DNA of 25,808 nucleotides from the NCBI GenBank assembly GCA_964639245.1, contig CAZXCU010000037.1, positions 1-25,808 of the forward strand, in the 5' to 3' direction. The position numbers were made by a program, and so were the translations under genes. Origin of the DNA: SB15 sp964639245 (lineage in GTDB: Bacteria; Chloroflexota; Anaerolineae; Aggregatilineales; J027). This document shows, piece after piece, positions 7,620 to 14,037 of this stretch (position 1 is the stretch's first letter; each line of letters starts with the position of its first letter). The notes below the pieces were generated by a model, which had not been told where the DNA came from, made no database searches, and was given only the letters and a program-made list of their open reading frames with translations.

Positions 7620-7868
7620 ATGGACAAGCCGCAAAATATTCCCCCATCAGAGGAGAATCAATGCTTGAATGAAGAGGGTATTGATCCATTGGCTGTTCTA
7701 ACTGTACTCATCAGAACCTCAGGGTCTCTGAGCCGTAGCGAAGTGGAGGAATATTTAAAAGGGAAACCAAAATCAGAAATTAATCGTGAGCGAAGGGATG
7801 CGGCTCTTAAACGCTTTCGAGCATATTTAGAGAAGCGAAAGCGCGAATCCCAAGAGGAATCCTCATGA
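7620..7868 (+). CDS. Small charged hypothetical protein
   Basis: An 82-residue protein I do not recognise. It has an acidic N-terminal third, a short hydrophobic helix (PLAVLTVLIRTSG) and a strongly charged Lys/Arg/Glu C-terminal helix that could be a coiled coil (from about residue 53 to the end). No membrane segment, Cys or metal motif. Support for being real comes from AAGGGG seven bases before the ATG, a TATAAT at 7578-7583 and codon use like its neighbours. It is convergent with the gene ending at 7881, only 12 bases away. Confidence 0.6.
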   Translation: MDKPQNIPPSEENQCLNEEGIDPLAVLTVLIRTSGSLSRSEVEEYLKGKPKSEINRERRDAALKRFRAYLEKRKRESQEESS

Positions 7869-7880
7869 CCTCGTTGGTGA

Positions 7881-8201
7881 TTAAGCGGCATCATCAAACT
7901 GCTGTTTATTGAAAATAAACAGATTATCCCAATAAATTTCCTCCATTAAAAATAATACGATGCAATACCCGTTGCCATGCACGGAATCGGGTAAATCAAG
8001 CCAAGTGACTTTCAGTTGACCTTTTGCAACCTTCTGTAAGGTATTGGTTTCTTGAGAGGCACGGGGCAAACCGCTGACCAACTCTGAAACTTCAATCCAC
8101 GTTCCCATCGGCAAAGAAAAGAGCTTTTTTAGAAAGGGTTGGCTTTCTTTGGATGAGATTAAATCGGCTGTCACATCAAGTAGCTTATCTTTGAGTTTCA
8201 T
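7881..8201 (-). CDS. Hypothetical protein, last gene of the sigma operon
   Basis: A 106-residue protein of unknown family. It begins with an amphipathic helix (MKLKDKLLDVTADLISS) and has a compact C-terminal part rich in aromatic and hydrophobic residues (TWLDLPDSV, GYCIVLFLMEEIYWDNLFIF) that looks like alternating beta strands. The start at 8201 is preferred over 8228 because its ATG overlaps the stop of the upstream gene by four bases (ATGA) and has AAGGAG eleven bases before it. The tight coupling suggests a complex with, or shared control with, the protein encoded just upstream. Confidence 0.7.
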   Translation of the reverse strand: MKLKDKLLDVTADLISSKESQPFLKKLFSLPMGTWIEVSELVSGLPRASQETNTLQKVAKGQLKVTWLDLPDSVHGNGYCIVLFLMEEIYWDNLFIFNKQQFDDAA

Positions 8202-8581
8202 TGAAAGGTCTCCTTGAATTTTTGCCATTCATCGTCACTTATTGGTTTAATTCTACCTGTTTTTAGGCGGTTTTTGTGCGCTTGGTTTGGGCGGTTGATG
8301 GCAGTGACATGCTTGCCATCAAAATTAAAGATTTGTTCTCTCCCCTTTTTACTACGCACAACCCAAGTATCGTTTTCTGTATCAATAAAAACGTCTTCAC
8401 GGCGGGCTTGCTGCGCGTCATTGAAGGCCTGTTGACCTCTTCGATTGTTTTGCGTATCTCGATATTTTGAATGCTTTGTTCTTTTACTTTTGGGGTTTGT
8501 TTCGCTCTGTGCATCATCAGAAAACCAAGCAACAAGTTGTTTGAAAACCCATAGTCCTGTTGCTTTGGAAACTAAACGCAT
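8198..8581 (-). CDS. Hypothetical protein in the sigma/anti-sigma operon
   Basis: A 127-residue basic protein, not recognised. The N-terminal 20 residues (LWVFKQLVAWF) are hydrophobic and could be a membrane-contacting helix. A Lys/Arg/Gln/Asn-rich middle (about 30-62) is likely disordered, and the C-terminal half (DTWVVRSKKGREQIFNFDG, then KHVTAINRPNQAHKNRLKTG and DDEWQKF) looks folded, with strands followed by a helix. Only nine bases separate the stop of the upstream anti-sigma-like gene from this ATG, and its stop overlaps the next start by four bases, so it is the third gene of a four-gene operon. The Shine-Dalgarno is weak (GGTAG). Translation probably depends on coupling. Confidence 0.7.
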   Translation of the reverse strand: MRLVSKATGLWVFKQLVAWFSDDAQSETNPKSKRTKHSKYRDTQNNRRGQQAFNDAQQARREDVFIDTENDTWVVRSKKGREQIFNFDGKHVTAINRPNQAHKNRLKTGRIKPISDDEWQKFKETFQ

Positions 8582-8590
8582 GATAGTTGA

Positions 8591-9232
8591 CTACCGATAA
8601 TACGGCATCCGTGTCACTTGCCAGATGAGTTTTTCGCCGGTGGGCAAAATTTGTTCATACAGCAGGGTTTCATCCTCCACACGGGCAAACGGATTGCGAA
8701 AATAAATGTTGTTGGACAGCATCGACTGCTGCACCACATACGATGGCACGTTCATCTGCGGGAATCCCGCCTGCTGGAAATTGGCAAGCGGCAGGCGGTT
8801 TTGCTGTCTGCCACTCGGCACTTTTTGCCACACCAGAATCACCGAGTAAGATTGGTCGTCATAGTAGGACAGCACATAATCCGGGCGACCTAATTCCTGT
8901 GGATAGGCGGGCAGGGTGGACACTGTTTGAAAAGTCGGTTCGCCACCTGTTTTGGTCAAAGCCGCTTCGGTAGGGGTGTCGAGGGTCGTGCTTCCCCCGC
9001 GTGACCAATCCACCTGCCGCAGCACCAACACCGAAAACAACAGCATCACCGCCGCCCCCAGCGCATAGCCCATCACCCGCACCAATTTTTGCTGGTGCTG
9101 TCGGCGCTGGATTTGCCCCATACGCGGGAGCGATTGGGCGATATTCGGGGTGTCGGGGTAGTGAAAGGTGCGGGCGAACTCCTGCACCTGTTGTTCTAAA
9201 TCTTGATTTTCCATGATAGGTTGCCCGTTCAT
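8591..9232 (-). CDS. Single-pass membrane protein, putative anti-sigma factor
   Basis: A 213-residue protein with a cytoplasmic N-terminus of about 50 residues, one membrane helix at about 52-71 (GYALGAAVMLLFSVLVL) and a long extracytoplasmic domain. Anti-sigma factors paired with ECF sigma factors have this arrangement: the N-terminal part holds the sigma factor and the outer part senses. No HxxxCxxC zinc motif of the ZAS class is visible, so the call rests on topology and on being coupled to the sigma gene. The start at 9232 is chosen because its ATG shares a base with the sigma-factor stop (TGATG); alternatives at 9247 and 9214 exist. The outer domain has no recognised fold but contains TLLYEQILPTGEKLIWQV near the end. 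Confidence 0.7.
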   Translation of the reverse strand: MNGQPIMENQDLEQQVQEFARTFHYPDTPNIAQSLPRMGQIQRRQHQQKLVRVMGYALGAAVMLLFSVLVLRQVDWSRGGSTTLDTPTEAALTKTGGEPTFQTVSTLPAYPQELGRPDYVLSYYDDQSYSVILVWQKVPSGRQQNRLPLANFQQAGFPQMNVPSYVVQQSMLSNNIYFRNPFARVEDETLLYEQILPTGEKLIWQVTRMPYYR

Positions 9233-9873
9233 CACTCTCTTTCCCATTCTAGCGTGCCTGAAAAGGAGCGCAAATGAGGATAATCTTTTTCGATAATGCC
9301 CCTCAGCCGTTCCAATGCCCGATGCAAGCGCGATTTGACTGTCCCCGGCGCAACATCGAGCGCATCAGCCGTTTCTGGCACAGACAATTCCAGAAAATAG
9401 CGCAGATAAATGACTTCCTGGTCGTCGCGTTTCAGTCGTTGGATGGCGTGCAGCAGCGATTGTTCCTCAAAATGCTGGGTGCTGATGCTTTCGGCGCTGG
9501 CGGTTGTCCACTTGATTGTATTGGTGAACCGACCCATCGCGGCTGTATAACGGCTGAACGAACGATAGTGATTGCGGGCGCGATTCGCAGCGATGCTCAA
9601 GAGCCATGGGCGAATAGGACGCGCAGAATCGTAGCTCTTTAAGGCTTTGTAGGCAGCAATGAATGTGTCCTGTGCAATGTCTTTGGCATCATCCGCGCTG
9701 CCGAGCAATAAATAGGCCAAGCGGAAAACTGCTTCTTGATGTTCTTCAACCAGCGCTTCCCAGGCAAGTTCATCGCCTGCCAGCGCACGAGTAATCCAAT
9801 CCACCCGGTCATGGCCTTTCTGATGAGATTGTGCCATTACATTAGTACACCGCATGTCCATGGTCAGTTCCAT
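9232..9873 (-). CDS. ECF-type RNA polymerase sigma factor (sigma-70 family, group 4)
   Basis: Directs RNA polymerase to a small regulon. About 213 residues, normal for an ECF sigma. Region 2 is clear (WEALVEEHQEAVFRLAYLLL, then DDAKDIAQDTFIAAYKAL and RPWLLSIAANRARNHYRS), followed by a linker and region 4 (RDDQEVIYLRYFLELSVPETADAL, helix-turn-helix, GTVKSRLHRALERLR). The N-terminus is uncertain: ATG at 9873 is used here, GTG at 9882 and ATG at 9837 are possible. It is the first gene of an operon with the putative anti-sigma factor (TGATG overlap) and two unknown genes. The phased TTAG repeats at 9914-9938 lie just upstream. Confidence 0.93.
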   Translation of the reverse strand: MELTMDMRCTNVMAQSHQKGHDRVDWITRALAGDELAWEALVEEHQEAVFRLAYLLLGSADDAKDIAQDTFIAAYKALKSYDSARPIRPWLLSIAANRARNHYRSFSRYTAAMGRFTNTIKWTTASAESISTQHFEEQSLLHAIQRLKRDDQEVIYLRYFLELSVPETADALDVAPGTVKSRLHRALERLRGIIEKDYPHLRSFSGTLEWERE

Positions 9874-9913
9874 TTTTCCCACTTTTCTACCAGATGGGGT
9901 ATAGTGATAGTGT

Positions 9914-9941
9914 TTAGCTGTTAGCGATTAGTCGTTGGCTC
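9914..9941 (-). repeat. Heptamer array CTAANNN upstream of the sigma gene
   Basis: On the plus strand TTAGCTG, TTAGCGA, TTAGTCG and the degenerate TTGGCTC follow each other with an exact period of seven bases. Read towards the sigma gene this is CTAANNN. The same array type occurs at 10050-10077 and 10866-10893. Confidence 0.6.
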
Positions 9942-10008
9942 AGAGTCTATCTGTGTCAGCATAATGTGTTTGATTTAAAATCTCATCAGGCGAAAGGTGG
10001 ATTTTGCA

Positions 10009-10045
10009 GGGCGGGAATCGTTCGCAGGCGCATTTGTCCCCGCCC
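10009..10045. repeat. Inverted repeat in the divergent intergenic region
   Basis: GGGCGGG (10009-10015) and CCCGCCC (10039-10045) form a 7-bp GC stem around a 23-base loop, between the divergent sigma operon and the gene at 10079. Could be a dispersed repeat or a leader hairpin. Confidence 0.4.
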
Positions 10046-10049
10046 TTCC

Positions 10050-10077
10050 CTAACGCCTAAAACCTAAAGGCTATCAT
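10050..10077 (+). repeat. Heptamer array CTAANNN before the gene at 10079
   Basis: CTAACGC, CTAAAAC, CTAAAGG and the degenerate CTATCAT are contiguous with period seven and end one base before the ATG at 10079, so the array occupies the place of the ribosome binding site (AAAGG is within it). Confidence 0.6.
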
Positions 10078-10078
10078 C

Positions 10079-10510
10079 ATGATTTCAATTGAAACTGCCC
10101 TGAAACTCAAAACTGCCGGGCTGGATTGGCAGCCACAGGAAAATGATTTTTTTGCGATTCCCTTCCGCGAATTGGATGAACGGGTATTTGTCATCAGCGA
10201 TATGACGGTGGTGGTCGAAATTTTAAACGGGCAAAACGCCATCACTTTTAACGGCGCGGCGGAATGGGCAATGGATTATCTCATTGTGACGGATGCCATC
10301 TGGATTCCGCGTGAAGACCAACTGCGTGGCCTCCTTGAAAAACGGCTGGTGGAGCGTGGCGAAGCCCAACCCGTATTGACGCTGCTCACGACTTCGGATG
10401 GCTATACCTGCGAAATTCAATGGCAGGGCGAAAAACGCGCTTTTGAGGATTTCGGCGCAAGTGAATGTTACGCGGCGGCGCTGTTGTTTGTATTGGAGAA
10501 TAAAAAATGA
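10079..10510 (+). CDS. Hypothetical protein, family often annotated as CpaE-like
   Basis: A 143-residue soluble protein. The N-terminal part (ISIETALKLKTAGLDW, DERVFVISDM, TFNGAAEWAMDYL, IWIPREDQLRGLLE) matches a conserved family of about 150 residues in Chloroflexota and Actinobacteria that databases often label pilus assembly protein CpaE; that label comes from automatic transfer and there is no ATPase motif here, so I keep it as unknown. The C-terminal 45 residues read like strands (PVLTLLTTSDGYTCEIQW) followed by a helix (SECYAAALLFVLENK). The stop overlaps the next gene by four bases (ATGA). Its upstream region is a heptamer array. Confidence 0.8.
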   Translation: MISIETALKLKTAGLDWQPQENDFFAIPFRELDERVFVISDMTVVVEILNGQNAITFNGAAEWAMDYLIVTDAIWIPREDQLRGLLEKRLVERGEAQPVLTLLTTSDGYTCEIQWQGEKRAFEDFGASECYAAALLFVLENKK

Positions 10511-10728
10511 ACGATACGATTCATGTGCATGTAGAATACAGTACCGAAGACGAAGAATACGGCCCAGTCTATGCGGCTTATTGTGATGAAATTTCGGTGA
10601 TTACGGACAGGCGAACGTTAGATGAACTTTTGGCTAATTTACGTGAGGCAATTTCACTGCATTTAGAGGATGTCGATACTGTAGCGGAATTTAATCTCGT
10701 TCCAAATCCTAATGGACAAGGCAATTAG
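10507..10728 (+). CDS. HicB-like / DUF1902-like small protein
   Basis: A 73-residue acidic protein with the HicB/DUF1902 pattern: an N-terminal three-stranded sheet (IHVHVEYSTEDEEYGPVYAAYCDEISVIT) and one helix (TLDELLANLREAISLHLED). HicB proteins bind and block the HicA RNase; DUF1902 proteins are close relatives of unclear role. The usual C-terminal DNA-binding part of HicB is missing, and no HicA-like small basic protein (with its catalytic His) is adjacent, so an antitoxin role is unproven. Start ATGA overlaps the stop of the preceding gene. The last codons and the stop lie inside the left arm of the inverted-repeat element 10711-10846. Confidence 0.7.
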   Translation: MNDTIHVHVEYSTEDEEYGPVYAAYCDEISVITDRRTLDELLANLREAISLHLEDVDTVAEFNLVPNPNGQGN

Positions 10729-10846
10729 ACTTTAAATGAATCCAACTTTTGCGGACGGGATATATCCCGTCCCTACAGGTGGATTTCTCGTAGGGACAGC
10801 ATCCATGCTGTCCGCAATCATTTGGTTTTTAATTGCTTTGTCCATA
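10711..10846. repeat. Composite inverted-repeat (REP-like) element
   Basis: Two hairpins lie head to head: the perfect palindrome GGACGGGATATATCCCGTCC (10753-10772) and GGACAGCAT/ATGCTGTCC with a 2-base loop (10794-10813). The outer borders are TTGCGGAC (10749-10756) and GTCCGCAA (10810-10817), the inner ones GTCCCTAC (10769-10776) and GTAGGGAC (10790-10797). Outside these, GGACAAGGCAATTA (10714-10727) pairs with TAATTGCTTTGTCC (10830-10843) at 13 of 14 positions. The whole is a roughly 135-bp imperfect palindrome that includes the end of the HicB-like gene and could end transcription. Confidence 0.75.
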
Positions 10847-10865
10847 ATATCCTCTTGAATATTAA

Positions 10866-10893
10866 CTAAATACTAGGAACTAACCACTAAAAA
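10866..10893 (+). repeat. Heptamer array CTAANNN before the aldehyde dehydrogenase gene
   Basis: CTAAATA, CTAGGAA, CTAACCA and CTAAAAA are contiguous with period seven and end two bases before the ATG at 10896. They replace a normal Shine-Dalgarno sequence. Confidence 0.6.
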
Positions 10894-10895
10894 TC

Positions 10896-12341
10896 ATGAC
10901 CAACTATACCTACCTTCAATACATTAATGGTGAATGGGTGCAGGCCAGCAATGGCAACACATGGGATGTGCTGAATCCTGCCACCGAAGAAATCATTCAT
11001 ACCGTCCCGTTCGGGAATGCAGAGGATTGTCATGCTGCCATCGAAGCGGCATCCAGCGCATTTCCTGCATGGGGACAGCAAAAAACACCTTACGAACGCG
11101 CTGCGATTCTCAAAAAAGCATCCGACCTGATGCGCGAACGGCAGGAAGAATTAGCCCGCACCACCACCCGCGAAAGTGGCAAACCGATTCGGGAATCGCG
11201 GGGGGAATGGGGGGTAACAGCAGATTTGTTCGAGTGGTTCGCGGAGGAAGGCAAACGGGCTTATGGGCGGGTCATCCCGTCACGCCAAGCGACCAAACGC
11301 CGTATCACGCTCAAGCAGCCGATGGGCGTGGTCGGGGTGATTACCGCATGGAATTTCCCCACCTATAATCCCGGACGGGCAGTAGCGGCAGCATTGGCAG
11401 CAGGCTGTACGGTGGTGTTGCGGGCTTCCGAATTTACCCCCCTCACCGCGATGGAAATGGTCAATATTCTCGTTGAGGCGGGGATTCCACAAGGGGTTCT
11501 CAATCTCATCAACGGCGAACCCGACACGATGGGACAGGCCATGCTGGATCATCCCGCGCTGCGAAAAATCAGCTTTACGGGCAGCACCCGCGTCGGACGA
11601 ATTTTGCTGGATGGGGCATCACGCACGTTTACCCGCCTCGGTTTGGAATTGGGCGGGAATGCGCCGGTGTTGATTTTCCCGGATGTTGATCTTGCCAGTG
11701 TTGCCCAAACCGCCGTCACCGCTAAATTTCGCAATAATGGGCAGGTGTGTATTGCCCCGCAGCGTTACATGGTGCATACACAGGTGCTGGAAGAATTTCT
11801 TGACCGCACCACCCAGATTATTTCCAACATGAAAATAGGCAACGGCTTGGATGAATCGGTGGACGTAGGGCCAATGATTAATGCCCGTCAGCGTGACCGT
11901 CTGGAACAAATGATGACTCAGGCAGTGGGGCAAGGGGTCGAAATTCTGGCAGGGGGCAATCGTCCTGACCATCTGGACAAAGGCTATTTTTTCCAGCCGA
12001 CCCTGCTAGCCAATGTCACGATGGCGCATGACATTGCCCGTCAGGAGATTTTTGGCCCGGTGATGCCAGTCATTCCGTTTTCTGACCCGCAGGAAGCATT
12101 GGCGCTGGCGAACGAGACTGAATATGGTCTTGCCGCGTATGTGTTTACCAATGACCTGAACACCGCCATCAAAATGGTTGAGGGCTTGGAGTTTGGCATG
12201 GTGGGGGTGAATGAATGGCTGCCTCAGACCACCGAAGCGCCCTTTGGCGGGTGGAAACAAAGCGGACAAGGGCATGAAGCAGGCATGGAAGGACTCGCCG
12301 ACTATATGGAAACCAAAATGGCGGCCTTTGGCGGGTTATGA
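10896..12341 (+). CDS. NAD(P)-dependent aldehyde dehydrogenase, succinate-semialdehyde dehydrogenase-like
   Basis: Cytosolic enzyme that oxidises an aldehyde to the acid; 481 residues, normal for the family. Catalytic residues are in place: Asn153 in TAWNFP, general base Glu251 in LELGG, nucleophile Cys285 in GQVCIAPQR (the 34-residue Glu-Cys spacing is standard), and EIFGPVMPV and PFGGWKQSG near the end. Overall pattern (RESGKPIRES, WFAEEGKRAYGRVIPS) is that of the GabD/SSADH group, so succinate semialdehyde or a related short aldehyde is likely but not certain. The cofactor-binding motif usually reading KPSE is RASE here (Arg176, Glu179). No Shine-Dalgarno is seen because a heptamer array fills the space. 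The stop overlaps the next start (ATGA), giving a three-gene operon. Confidence 0.93.
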   Translation: MTNYTYLQYINGEWVQASNGNTWDVLNPATEEIIHTVPFGNAEDCHAAIEAASSAFPAWGQQKTPYERAAILKKASDLMRERQEELARTTTRESGKPIRESRGEWGVTADLFEWFAEEGKRAYGRVIPSRQATKRRITLKQPMGVVGVITAWNFPTYNPGRAVAAALAAGCTVVLRASEFTPLTAMEMVNILVEAGIPQGVLNLINGEPDTMGQAMLDHPALRKISFTGSTRVGRILLDGASRTFTRLGLELGGNAPVLIFPDVDLASVAQTAVTAKFRNNGQVCIAPQRYMVHTQVLEEFLDRTTQIISNMKIGNGLDESVDVGPMINARQRDRLEQMMTQAVGQGVEILAGGNRPDHLDKGYFFQPTLLANVTMAHDIARQEIFGPVMPVIPFSDPQEALALANETEYGLAAYVFTNDLNTAIKMVEGLEFGMVGVNEWLPQTTEAPFGGWKQSGQGHEAGMEGLADYMETKMAAFGGL

Positions 12342-12781
12342 GCAACATTTTTTTGCCGGATAACCTTCAACTGGGCCTGCACGACTTGGGGCAGCAGGTC
12401 AAATTTGAGTGGGTCGCAGAGGGCAAAATTGCCGCGTTTGTTGTGCCAGATGCCACCCGTGCAGTCGTGGATATTTACATGGACTCGACCACCGCCCTTG
12501 TCCATGAATGGCCTCATGGACAGCCGTTTTTGATGCTGTGTGATGCTAGCAACGGGGATGCGCCCTTTTCGATGGCAATGCGCGAACGGGTTGAACGGTT
12601 GGTCAGGTCAGATGAATTTCAAGCCCTAGAGGGACGTTTTGCGCTTGTCATGCAGCGTAATTTCCTCCTGCAAATTATTCGTATGTTTATGATTACCTTG
12701 CGCCCGAAAGTGAAAGGGCCTGAACCCCGTATCTTTTTTACTTATGCTGATGCACTTCATTGGTTAGAGGAGGCACTATGA
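12338..12781 (+). CDS. Hypothetical protein, SpoIIAA/STAS-like pattern
   Basis: A 147-residue soluble protein. The order of strands and helices (KIAAFVVPD, VVDIYMDSTTALVHEWPHGQ, FLMLCDAS, a helix MRERVERLVRS, GRFALVMQRNFLLQIIRMF, then RIFFTYADALHWLEE at the end) is like SpoIIAA/STAS-type proteins, where the final helix often ends in ALxWL. No conserved phosphorylatable Ser could be assigned, so the assignment is tentative. It is embedded in an operon: start overlaps the aldehyde dehydrogenase stop by four bases, stop overlaps the methyltransferase start by four bases. Its function in that operon is unknown. Confidence 0.75.
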   Translation: MSNIFLPDNLQLGLHDLGQQVKFEWVAEGKIAAFVVPDATRAVVDIYMDSTTALVHEWPHGQPFLMLCDASNGDAPFSMAMRERVERLVRSDEFQALEGRFALVMQRNFLLQIIRMFMITLRPKVKGPEPRIFFTYADALHWLEEAL

Positions 12782-13491
12782 CCGACCACGCCTGGAAGAA
12801 TCCTACGCTGGTTGAAAATTTTCTGACAGGTATTCGTGCCGCGTTGCCGCTGGCTAAAGAACAGCTGGATGTCATGATGCGGGTCATCACAACGCAGCGC
12901 CCTACCGTGACTCGTTTTTTGGATCTGGGGTGTGGCAACGGGATTTTGGGTCGGATGCTGGTGGAAAGTTATCCAACTGCCAAGGGGGTGCTGCTCGATT
13001 TTTCTCATCCCATGCTGGCGGCGGCGCGTCAAAATTTCACCGAAGCACAGGCCGAGATTCATCATTTTGACCTGAATCAGCCCTTAAGTGGAATCGTGCA
13101 GGGAACCTTTGATGTGGTGGTGTCCGGTTACGCGATTCATCATTTACCCGATGCCCGTAAGCAGTCACTGTATCAGGAAATTTTCGGCCTGTTGAATCCG
13201 GGTGGGGTGTTTGTGAATATCGAGCATGTCGCCTCCCCGTCGGCATGGGTGGAAAATCTGTGGGAACAAGCGCTCATTGACAATCTCTACGCGGCAGAAC
13301 AACAGCGCGGCGGGACGACAACACGCGCCGCCATTGAGGACAAAATTCTGCACGCGCCGCCGGATGAGGATATTGTGACTCCGGTAGAAACCCAGTGTGA
13401 GTGGTTGCGGCAAATTGGTTTTGAGCATGTGGATTGTTACATGAAAATTTATGCGCTGGCGGTGTTTGGTGGGCTAAAACCTGCGGTCTAG
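12778..13491 (+). CDS. Class I SAM-dependent methyltransferase
   Basis: A 237-residue cytosolic methyltransferase. SAM-binding motif I is DLGCGNG at residues 49-55, acidic strand-2 end VLLDFSHPMLAAAR, motif II/III region FDVVVSGYAIHHLPD, and LLNPGGVFVNIEHV for strand 5. The IHHL sequence is common in small-molecule O- or C-methyltransferases (UbiE/type 11 and 25 groups). Substrate unknown. The start at 12778 is supported by GAGGAGG five bases upstream; an in-frame ATG at 12760 would put the start inside the preceding gene without a binding site. Last gene of the operon. A decayed copy of its 3' part lies at 14038-14244, on the far side of the Nif11-type gene, which makes a past locus duplication likely. 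Confidence 0.93.
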   Translation: MTDHAWKNPTLVENFLTGIRAALPLAKEQLDVMMRVITTQRPTVTRFLDLGCGNGILGRMLVESYPTAKGVLLDFSHPMLAAARQNFTEAQAEIHHFDLNQPLSGIVQGTFDVVVSGYAIHHLPDARKQSLYQEIFGLLNPGGVFVNIEHVASPSAWVENLWEQALIDNLYAAEQQRGGTTTRAAIEDKILHAPPDEDIVTPVETQCEWLRQIGFEHVDCYMKIYALAVFGGLKPAV

Positions 13492-13588
13492 CGTAGCTAG
13501 TGCAGCGAGCAGGGGGTTTTAAGCTATCGCATAGGCTGATAGGTTTTGTTAGCTTCCCGAAGCGGCGCTTATTCCCCCAACATCCAGT

Positions 13589-13876
13589 TTAGAAGCTGTC
13601 TTGGTCATGCTCAGAATTTACCTCGTTATAGAGGCGGGGTCCGCCTGCACCAGCAATCTGATCCAGTTGTTCATCAGTCAGATCGCCAGAAAAGCGTTCG
13701 TCCATCACAGCGAGGAATTCCTCCTCGGTGAAATCATAGCCATGCTCACTGGCATAGGCAATCGCCTTAGTGACCCAGTTATCGCCGGCTTCACGCTGAA
13801 TCCGTGCGAAATCTTCCCGAATCTGGTTATCTTCGTTCACTTTGTCCAAAAACCGTTCAGCTGCTTGACGTGCCAT
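13589..13876 (-). CDS. Nif11-type leader RiPP precursor
   Basis: A 95-residue precursor peptide. Residues 1-79 match the Nif11-like leader: an N-terminal helix (AAERFLDKVNEDNQIREDF), the signature AYASEHGYDFTEEEFLAVMDE, then LTDEQLDQIAGAGG ending in a double glycine. In Nif11 systems a peptidase-containing ABC transporter or other protease cuts after the GG and the rest is modified to a natural product. The core here would be the last 16 residues (PRLYNEVNSEHDQDSF): it has no Cys or Thr and only two Ser, so it is not a normal lanthipeptide or thiazole substrate. No LanM, YcaO, radical-SAM or transporter gene is in the window. Start supported by AAGGAAG seven bases before the ATG; a strong promoter lies at 13967-13996. 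Confidence 0.85.
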   Translation of the reverse strand: MARQAAERFLDKVNEDNQIREDFARIQREAGDNWVTKAIAYASEHGYDFTEEEFLAVMDERFSGDLTDEQLDQIAGAGGPRLYNEVNSEHDQDSF

Positions 13877-13966
13877 GATGTGCTTCCTTATCTAGGGACA
13901 TACTCCCCACACCTAAAAGCAGGGGCTTTCGGCGATTTTTCAATAAAAATCTTACAGGGCAACTCC

Positions 13967-13996
13967 ATCATAGAAAATTTAAAGGAGAAAAGTCAA
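13967..13996 (-). promoter_or_regulatory. Sigma-70-type promoter for the Nif11-type gene
   Basis: On the minus strand TTGACT (13996-13991) and TATGAT (13972-13967) are 18 bases apart, a near-consensus pair in a very AT-rich stretch. Predicted transcripts have an 80-90-base leader before the ATG at 13876. Confidence 0.65.
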
Positions 13997-14037
13997 TCTT
14001 TTTTTATAATTTTTTATTCACTCTATTTGCCGGACTA

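Noticed and set aside
8263..8535. Alternative minus-strand frame of 90 residues within the 127-residue gene
   Set aside because: It overlaps completely a frame that has operon-type coupling at both ends; no independent start signal.
9883..10078. Search for a CRISPR-like array because of the regular TTAG spacing
   Set aside because: The period is only seven bases with degenerate units; there are no spacers and no cas genes.
10507..10728. Classical HicAB toxin-antitoxin module
   Set aside because: Only the HicB-like fold is seen; neither side carries a HicA-type double-stranded RNA-binding-like toxin.
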